Assembly: GCA_014801585.1 (NCBI GenBank)
Contig: JAAVDX010000001.1
Span: forward strand, 106,966-170,965
Direction of reading: 5' to 3'
DNA: 64,000 bases
Source of the DNA: Bacteroides sp.
Lineage (GTDB): Bacteria; Bacteroidota; Bacteroidia; Bacteroidales; Muribaculaceae
Position numbers and translations under genes: made by a program. The notes beneath the pieces were generated by a model. The model was not told the DNA's origin. It worked only from the letters and a program-made list of their open reading frames with translations, and ran no database searches. Shown here one piece after another: positions 57,443-64,000 of this stretch (its first letter is position 1; the number at the start of each line of letters is the position of its first letter).

Positions 57443-58474
57443 TTATTCTACCGTCCAAGTTTCGGTAGTTTTTAGGATCATGTCGCGCAGATTGGAGAAA
57501 CCTTTTTTGGCTTTCACTTCCTCTACCTGATGCTCAACTTCGGTCTCATAGCTGAGGGCATTGACGTCGCGAATGACACCGATTGCGAGGGGGAGTTCGT
57601 TGCCGTCCATCATTGCGAGTTGCTGATGAAGGAAATTCTGAGGCGTCGTAGCGTCGTGTACGAGCACATCGTCGAGAGTCCACCCGTCTTCACCGATTGT
57701 GACAGCTTTCAGGCCGAATCCGTCCTGTACGAGTCCCTTTTCCATCTCTTTGCCGAAGAGCATCTTCTCGCCCTGACGCAGATGGATAGTGTGCTCGTCG
57801 CGACGGTCCTTGTCGCTGAAGATTGAGTGAGAGCCATTGTTGAAAATCACGCAGTTCTGAAGCACTTCCACTACGCTTGCGCCTTTATGTCGGGCAGCTG
57901 CGACCATTACTTCCTTCGTGGTGTCGAGGGCGATATCAATTGAGCGGGCGAAGAAGTTGCCGCGCGCTCCAAATACGAGTTCTGCGGGGATGAATGGATC
58001 TTCGGTTGTGCCGTAGGGAGAGGATTTAGTGACTGCACCGCGATCGGAAGTCGGTGAATACTGACCCTTAGTCAGACCATATATCTTATTATTGAAGAGG
58101 AGGATATTGATATCGATATTGCGACGCACGGCGTGGATGAAGTGATTGCCGCCAATCGCCAGACCATCGCCGTCGCCGGAGATCTGCCAAACGGTAAGAT
58201 CCGGACGAGCGGTTTTTACGCCGGTTGCAATGGCAGCCGCACGCCCGTGGATGGTGTGCATGCCATAGGTGTTCATATAGTAAGGGAGTCGAGATGAGCA
58301 GCCGATACCAGAGATGACAGCCGTCTTTTCGGGAGCGACTCCGAGAGCCGCCATTGCTTTATGGAGCACGTTGAGGATAGCGTGGTCGCCGCAACCGGGA
58401 CACCATCTCACACTCTGCTCACTTTTGAAATCCGCCGGAGCGTATTGGGGAGTTGTTGCTGTTGTCGTTTCCAT
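57443..58474 (-). CDS. korB: 2-oxoacid:ferredoxin oxidoreductase beta subunit (2-oxoglutarate type)
   Basis: 'RWCPGCGDHAILNVLHKAMAALGV', 'GDGDGLAIGGNHFIHAVRRNIDINILLFNNKIYGLTKGQYSPTS'. Confidence 0.95.
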   Translation of the reverse strand: METTTATTPQYAPADFKSEQSVRWCPGCGDHAILNVLHKAMAALGVAPEKTAVISGIGCSSRLPYYMNTYGMHTIHGRAAAIATGVKTARPDLTVWQISGDGDGLAIGGNHFIHAVRRNIDINILLFNNKIYGLTKGQYSPTSDRGAVTKSSPYGTTEDPFIPAELVFGARGNFFARSIDIALDTTKEVMVAAARHKGASVVEVLQNCVIFNNGSHSIFSDKDRRDEHTIHLRQGEKMLFGKEMEKGLVQDGFGLKAVTIGEDGWTLDDVLVHDATTPQNFLHQQLAMMDGNELPLAIGVIRDVNALSYETEVEHQVEEVKAKKGFSNLRDMILKTTETWTVE

Positions 58475-58519
58475 ATTGCTTAATCAGATGGAATTATAGA
58501 TTTATGTGAGCAGAGGGGT

Positions 58520-60400
58520 TCAGGCCTCTTTAGATTCATTTATAGTACCTTCTTCGCTTGCTAAGAGACGCTTTACACCATCGACGATCTCGCGGACCAT
58601 GAAAGGTTGTCCCTCGACTTTGTTGATGCGTTCAATCGTCTTACCGGGGAGGTGCATCTGGAGATAGTCGGCAAACATTCCGGTATTGAGTTCTGCCACA
58701 ATGATACGCTTGTACCCTTTGAGCACATCGAGTGCATTCTTGGGGAGAGGGTTGATATAGCGGAACTGAGCGAATGCCACATCATGCCCCTCTGCGTTGA
58801 GTTCTTCGGCAGCGGTATAGAGATGGCCGTAAGTTCCACCCCAACCTACGAGGATAGTATCGGCATCGGGGTTGCCACTGACAGTCAGCGCGGGGATATC
58901 ATCAGCGATACGGGCAATCTTTTCGCGACGGATATTGACCATGCGTTCATGATTCTTGCCGTCGGTGGAGATAGCACTCGTCTTAATGTCCTTCTCCAGA
59001 CCACCTACGCGGTGCATTGCACCGGGAGTTCCGGGGATAGCCCAATAGCGAACCTGATTTTCATCGCGGTCGAAGGGTTTCCAACCCTGCTGCAGACGAT
59101 CGGCGTCGACATAGTGGGGATGAATCTCGGGGAAATCCTTCTCTTCGGGTACTCTCCATGCGGACGAACCGTTGGCGATGAAAGCATCCGTCAGAAGAAT
59201 GACCGGAGTCATATGTTCGATGGCAATGCGGGCAGCCTCAAAAGCCATTGTGAAGCAATCCGTGGGGCTGGCTGCCGCGAGGACGCAGAGAGGAGATTCA
59301 CCGTTGCGGCCGTAAAGAGCCTGCATCAGGTCGGTCTGTTCGGTCTTAGTCGGCAGACCGGTAGAGGGACCGCCACGCTGGACGTCGATCACGACGAGCG
59401 GTAATTCAGCCATAACAGCGAGACCGATACCTTCGCTCTTAAGGGCGAGACCGGGACCGGAAGTTGAGGTCACGGCAAGATGACCGGCGTAAGCCGCACC
59501 GATAGCGGAGCAAACTCCGGCGATCTCATCCTCCATCTGGCAGGCTTTTACACCGAGGTCTTTGCGCTTTGCAAGTTCGTGGAGGATATCAGTGGCAGGA
59601 GTAATCGGGTAACTACCGAGGAAGAGAGGGCGTCCGCTCTTTTCAGAGGCCATGATAAGGCCCCAGGCGGTAGCAGTATTTCCGTTGACGTCGGTGTAGA
59701 CACCGGGGGTTACATCTTCCGTCTCGATGCGATAAGTGGGCATCGAGGAGTGAGTATTGTGGCCATAATCCCAACCGGCACGAATTACTTTCGCATTCGC
59801 TTCATAGACGGCGGGTTTCTTGGCAAATTTCTTTTCGAGTTTTCGGAGGACGCTCTCTACGGGGCGATCGAATAGCCAGCAGATGAGTCCGAGGGCAAGC
59901 ATATTCTTGCATTTCAGGACAGCCTTGGGATCCATACCGGAGCCATCGAGAGTGTTTTTCAGGAGCGTAGTCATCGGCACGAGGAGGATTCTCGCCGGGT
60001 CGATACCGAGTTCGCTGACGGGATCATCAGTCTTATACTCGGCTTTCTTGAGATCGGCGGGACGGAACGTGTCGACATCGCAGATGATGATGCCGCCGGG
60101 CTTAAGGAATTTGAGATTGGTCTTTAGAGCCGCGGGGTTCATAGCTACGAGGACGTCGGCTTCGTCGCCGGGAGTGTGCACTCCCTTGCCGACATTGACC
60201 TGGAAACCGCTCACTCCGCTCAGCGAGCCCTGCGGGGCGCGGATTTCAGCGGGATAGTCGGGGAAGGTGCTGATCTGGCTACCCTCTCCGGCAGAGACGT
60301 TGGAGAAGATATTGCCTGCCAACTGCATGCCGTCGCCGGAGTCGCCAGAGAAACGGACTACGACGCGGTCTAATGTTTTTACATTTGTGCCGGGAAGCAT
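58520..60400 (-). CDS. korA: 2-oxoacid:ferredoxin oxidoreductase alpha subunit (2-oxoglutarate type)
   Basis: 'VVRFSGDSGDGMQLAGNIF', 'GSYPITPATDILHEL', 'TSTSGPGLALKSEGIGLAVMAELPLVVIDVQRGGPSTGLPTKTEQ'. Confidence 0.95.
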   Translation of the reverse strand: MLPGTNVKTLDRVVVRFSGDSGDGMQLAGNIFSNVSAGEGSQISTFPDYPAEIRAPQGSLSGVSGFQVNVGKGVHTPGDEADVLVAMNPAALKTNLKFLKPGGIIICDVDTFRPADLKKAEYKTDDPVSELGIDPARILLVPMTTLLKNTLDGSGMDPKAVLKCKNMLALGLICWLFDRPVESVLRKLEKKFAKKPAVYEANAKVIRAGWDYGHNTHSSMPTYRIETEDVTPGVYTDVNGNTATAWGLIMASEKSGRPLFLGSYPITPATDILHELAKRKDLGVKACQMEDEIAGVCSAIGAAYAGHLAVTSTSGPGLALKSEGIGLAVMAELPLVVIDVQRGGPSTGLPTKTEQTDLMQALYGRNGESPLCVLAAASPTDCFTMAFEAARIAIEHMTPVILLTDAFIANGSSAWRVPEEKDFPEIHPHYVDADRLQQGWKPFDRDENQVRYWAIPGTPGAMHRVGGLEKDIKTSAISTDGKNHERMVNIRREKIARIADDIPALTVSGNPDADTILVGWGGTYGHLYTAAEELNAEGHDVAFAQFRYINPLPKNALDVLKGYKRIIVAELNTGMFADYLQMHLPGKTIERINKVEGQPFMVREIVDGVKRLLASEEGTINESKEA

Positions 60401-60679
60401 AAGTAGAAAGATGTATGTGATTTAAGGTATTTGGTTTCAGGTTAATTATTCTGCATTTTTACATCAAGCCAGCTAAAGAGCCTGAGATAAATTTGCGTCC
60501 TATAAGCTTCGGCCAAAATCCGGCGTCGGCTTATAAGACGCAAAATTAGCAAATATTTCTTATCCTCCAATCAATTCGGAGAATATTTTGCGGATAATGT
60601 CGATTTTTAACTCTCAGCGGCTTCTTTCGCAGGCGGGCGGAGAGTTAAAGATCGGAAGGGTTCAACAAAACGGAAGAGA

Positions 60680-62515
60680 TCAGCGACCGATCATAACCTT
60701 GCGTGAACCAGCCGGCGTAATGATGATGTATAGACCGTTGGGGAGTTCCTGCTCGGTCATCTTCATTTCGATGCCTTCGAGAGTGAAGATGCGCTTGCTG
60801 TTGACGGCGGGAACATCCACCGGAGTAGTGACGCCTGAGGTCGGGATTCCGATGCAGCGGTAGAGATTCACTGCCTGCTGGTTGGAGGTATATACGCTGA
60901 AGCGTGGAGAAGAGGCATTATACTGCAGAGTGCCGTAGACGGATCCGAAGTCAATCTTCACATTCTTTTCGGGAGTCAGGCTTACGACAGTCGGCATTCC
61001 CTGCTGAGCGAGCTGAACACGCTTGGCTTCCGGGCTGTAAAGGAAGCCCTGAGGTTCGAGAGCCAGATTGTTGACTTCAACGTAATATTGATTACCGCCG
61101 GCCTCAACAAATTCCACAACGGCAGTACCTTCCGGGACGTTGGAGATTATCCCCTCGTCGTCCGGTTGGGCATTGCCGGCTACACTCATATAACCTGAAG
61201 CAGAAGTAGAACCGGTGGTTGCGGACATTACTGCGTTAGCCTTAGAAGAGACGATTATATACTGATCATCGGAATTAATATCGGCAGCGTCAGTCACCTT
61301 TTGCCATTTCGCGTGCATGTAATCAATTGTGCCTTCCTCTACCGCAGTGAGAGTGAGGGTGGATATCGAACTACGACGATCAGGATCGTCAAAACGAGTT
61401 GTGTAAGCCTTTATGGTCAGCACCTCTCCGGGCTGAGAAGCAGCGGGGACGTTGATTACACCGGAGAGATAAGTCCACTGAGGCTCTTCATCCGGACGCA
61501 TGGAGCTCGAAATAGAGTAATAAGCATCCTCGCTGTCGAGCATATCAAAATAAATAGAGAAGGCATTCCACCATCTTCCTGTCCAGGTGTTGACGCCGGC
61601 GAGATTAAAATCACCGCTCCATGAGAAATTGGGAGCAGCCAGACGATTCTGAACGGGGGCAGACTGCGCATCTGCCAGGTTGAAGGGGACATTGCGCTTT
61701 TCACCCCAGATATAATCGGCCAGACCGGGGATTGCCACGAAAGGATTCTCATTCTTCTGAATCTCGGCTACGGCAGCATTTCGGGCTGCCTCTCTTTCAT
61801 CAACCGGGTCAGCGGCCGCCCACTGCAGCAACATCTCATAGGCCCAAGGCTTAAGCGTGGGATAAGCCGCAAGGTCGTACATACATGCGGGTTCGGCTTG
61901 CCATTCTATGTTGTCGTATACAGTGAAGACATAGAAATAGGCACGGGCAAAGTCGCCCTTATACTCATCTGCCGGTTCGAACACGGCGGATGCACCTCCG
62001 CCGGTGGCTGCCGTAGGGCGCCCAATATTAGTCAGGCCATTGCTCCATGTAGGGACTCCGGCTATTATTCCGAGCGGGTTGTTATTCTTGCGATTGTTGG
62101 CATCAGCGTCGGAAGGGTTAAGATGATGCAGATCCTTGTACGCAGCATTCTTCTTTCCGCCCCACCATGAATTAGCCACGGAATGTTCGATATTCATACC
62201 CTCGTGGCCGGTGCTTACCCACACGAGGCGATTGCTATACATATCAAACCATGCTTCGCGCTGATAACCATTTTCCTCGCCAAGGCTTGCATCATAAATA
62301 ATTCTGACGTCGGTAGTAGCGAAAGCATCCCAGGTCTTATCGCCGTAGGATATTTCGGTGTGAGGAAGGGCCATCTGCTTGACAGCCTCTTTCAGAGCCG
62401 CACCCTGCAGTCCGTTGAGCGAGGAATAATCTGTAGCGGCATTGAGCGAAGCCACTCCGGCGGCCGTCATAGCCATAGCCATGCAGGCCCCGGCAATGAA
62501 TGAGTTGGTAGCCAT
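60680..62515 (-). CDS. Endonuclease I (EndA/NucM-type) family secreted protein
   Basis: 'GMNIEHSVANSWWGGKKNAAYKDLHHLNPSDADANNRKNNNPLG'. Confidence 0.92.
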   Translation of the reverse strand: MATNSFIAGACMAMAMTAAGVASLNAATDYSSLNGLQGAALKEAVKQMALPHTEISYGDKTWDAFATTDVRIIYDASLGEENGYQREAWFDMYSNRLVWVSTGHEGMNIEHSVANSWWGGKKNAAYKDLHHLNPSDADANNRKNNNPLGIIAGVPTWSNGLTNIGRPTAATGGGASAVFEPADEYKGDFARAYFYVFTVYDNIEWQAEPACMYDLAAYPTLKPWAYEMLLQWAAADPVDEREAARNAAVAEIQKNENPFVAIPGLADYIWGEKRNVPFNLADAQSAPVQNRLAAPNFSWSGDFNLAGVNTWTGRWWNAFSIYFDMLDSEDAYYSISSSMRPDEEPQWTYLSGVINVPAASQPGEVLTIKAYTTRFDDPDRRSSISTLTLTAVEEGTIDYMHAKWQKVTDAADINSDDQYIIVSSKANAVMSATTGSTSASGYMSVAGNAQPDDEGIISNVPEGTAVVEFVEAGGNQYYVEVNNLALEPQGFLYSPEAKRVQLAQQGMPTVVSLTPEKNVKIDFGSVYGTLQYNASSPRFSVYTSNQQAVNLYRCIGIPTSGVTTPVDVPAVNSKRIFTLEGIEMKMTEQELPNGLYIIITPAGSRKVMIGR

Positions 62516-62521
62516 AATATA

Positions 62522-64000
62522 TTATTGTTTGATGATTTTACGTGCCGGTTGGCCCGGAGTCACGAGAATGTAGATGCCGGGAGTCAGCTCGCCAAGAGAA
62601 GCGTTGACCTCAACGCCCTGAAGGGTAAAGATTCGGGGCGCTACGGCCGAATCAGCCGAAGCTACACTGCCGACACCGGTAGCCTCATCCGATTTGCGGA
62701 AGAGAGCTGTCGGTTTCTGGGGAGATTTAGCGTAGGTGGTAAAGCGCGGAGATGACTCATTGAAATTGAGCGTACCGAATGTGGAGCCGAAACCGATATC
62801 GGATCTCGACGCACTGACGGAGAGAGAGAAAGAGGTATTGGCATCTGTAGAGGCATTGGCATACTGAAGCTTCTTTTCAGCCGTGCAAGAGAGCCAGCCC
62901 TGTTCAGTCCCCTTCAGATCAGTGATTTTCGCCTTATAGTCGGCCCCGGATTTCACGAAATGAAGCACGGCCGTATTGTCAGGCAGATCAGCCACCTTAT
63001 CGCCCGAGAGAGTTACCTGATCGGTGGGGAGGAGATAACCGCTGGTATTAGTTGATTTGTAATCCACGGACATTGCAGTGGTCTTTCTGTCGCCAAGACC
63101 GATAAGCACATATGAGTCAATCTCGTTGATCTCACCTATATTCAGCACGCGAATCCATTCGCCGTTGGTAGGCTGAGGATCAGAAGGATCAGTCGGGTCG
63201 ACCGGATCAACGGGATCAACGGGGTCAACAGGCACGTAGTCGCCGCCATACTGATATCCTTGATCCTTATAGGCGCCCCATACGAATTCAGCCAATTCGG
63301 GGGAATCGATATAAGGATTTCGGTTGTGCTGAATCTTATAGATGGCCTCATTGCGAGCTATCTCCTTCTCGCTGACAGGATCCTGACGGTGCCATTTAAG
63401 GAGGAGTTCGATAGCCCAAGGTTTGAAGATATCATCATTGGCTTTATCAAACATCCACCCCTTGGCTGAGTCCCAGTTGATATCATCATAGACAGTGAAC
63501 ATGTACATGAATACACGAGCGAAGTCACCCTTGTATTCGTCGCAGGGTTCGTAGACATAACCGTTGCCGCCACCCTGACCATATACCGGGGTGCCGACAG
63601 TCGTAGCCCCATTAGTCCATTTAACAGTAGCCACCTCACCGAGCGGATAATTACTCTTTCGCGAGTTGGCGTCGGAATTAGAAGGATTAAGGTGGAAGAG
63701 ATCTTTATAGGCGTCATTCTTGGAGCCGCCCCACCATGAATTGGCCACGGAGTGCTCAATGTTCATACCGGGATGTCCGGAAGCTACGGTGACGTTGTCG
63801 TAGGAATACATATCCCACCAGCAATTCTGCCCGTTGACGAAGCGAGTGTCGGTAGATTTGAAAGCATCCCAAGTGTTGTCGCCGTAGCTGACAACAGTAT
63901 GATCTCTTACGATAGCCTTTGCAGCTTTGCGGAGACGGCTGCCATTGAGTCCGGTGAGGGTATCATAATAACCCTCCGGAACACTTGCCCAGGCACCGGA
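62522..64000 (-). CDS. Endonuclease I family protein, partial at window edge
   Basis: 'GMNIEHSVANSWWGGSKNDAYKDLFHLNPSNSDANSRKSNYPLG'; frame stays open to base 64000 (SGAWASVPEGYYDTLTGLNGSRLRKAAKAIVRDHTVVSYGDNTWDAFKSTD...). Confidence 0.92.
   Translation of the reverse strand, partial: SGAWASVPEGYYDTLTGLNGSRLRKAAKAIVRDHTVVSYGDNTWDAFKSTDTRFVNGQNCWWDMYSYDNVTVASGHPGMNIEHSVANSWWGGSKNDAYKDLFHLNPSNSDANSRKSNYPLGEVATVKWTNGATTVGTPVYGQGGGNGYVYEPCDEYKGDFARVFMYMFTVYDDINWDSAKGWMFDKANDDIFKPWAIELLLKWHRQDPVSEKEIARNEAIYKIQHNRNPYIDSPELAEFVWGAYKDQGYQYGGDYVPVDPVDPVDPVDPTDPSDPQPTNGEWIRVLNIGEINEIDSYVLIGLGDRKTTAMSVDYKSTNTSGYLLPTDQVTLSGDKVADLPDNTAVLHFVKSGADYKAKITDLKGTEQGWLSCTAEKKLQYANASTDANTSFSLSVSASRSDIGFGSTFGTLNFNESSPRFTTYAKSPQKPTALFRKSDEATGVGSVASADSAVAPRIFTLQGVEVNASLGELTPGIYILVTPGQPARKIIKQ

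Overview
The window is a 64 kb chromosomal segment from a Bacteroidales-type genome. A Muribaculaceae-like origin is an inference from protein families and TTTG-N19-21-TAnnTTTG promoters; no taxonomic search was run. Most of it is ordinary housekeeping content: tsaE, a saccharopine-dehydrogenase-family protein, GH31, lpxB, birA, pckA, an Lrp regulator, a YfhO protein, xerD, metG, tRNA-Pro, galM, an AsmA-like protein, a TonB protein, an LMW-PTP, three FKBPs, a mannose-1-P guanylyltransferase, a Na/Pi symporter, yifB, a WYL regulator, fabF/acpP, korAB and tandem endonuclease I genes. Two AT-richer accessory patches stand out. Patch A (about 19.0-23.3 kb) holds decayed DUF1016 nucleases, an AAA/PD-(D/E)XK remnant, a BspA-like protein and an MNT-HEPN pair bounded by 45-bp direct repeats. 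Patch B (about 31.6-34.4 kb) holds a class II Fic protein bracketed by identical 44-bp TTTATCGCAA iteron/palindrome repeats, followed by a DUF3791/DUF3990 cluster and orphan gene tails. A four-gene fimbrial operon (34.7-40.2 kb) follows a long, heavily structured 5' leader. Further structured intergenic elements lie at 12.07-12.18 kb and 26.63-26.74 kb. The best candidates for something undescribed are the Fic element with its flanking iterons, the fimbrial leader RNA and the metG-tRNA intergenic RNA.
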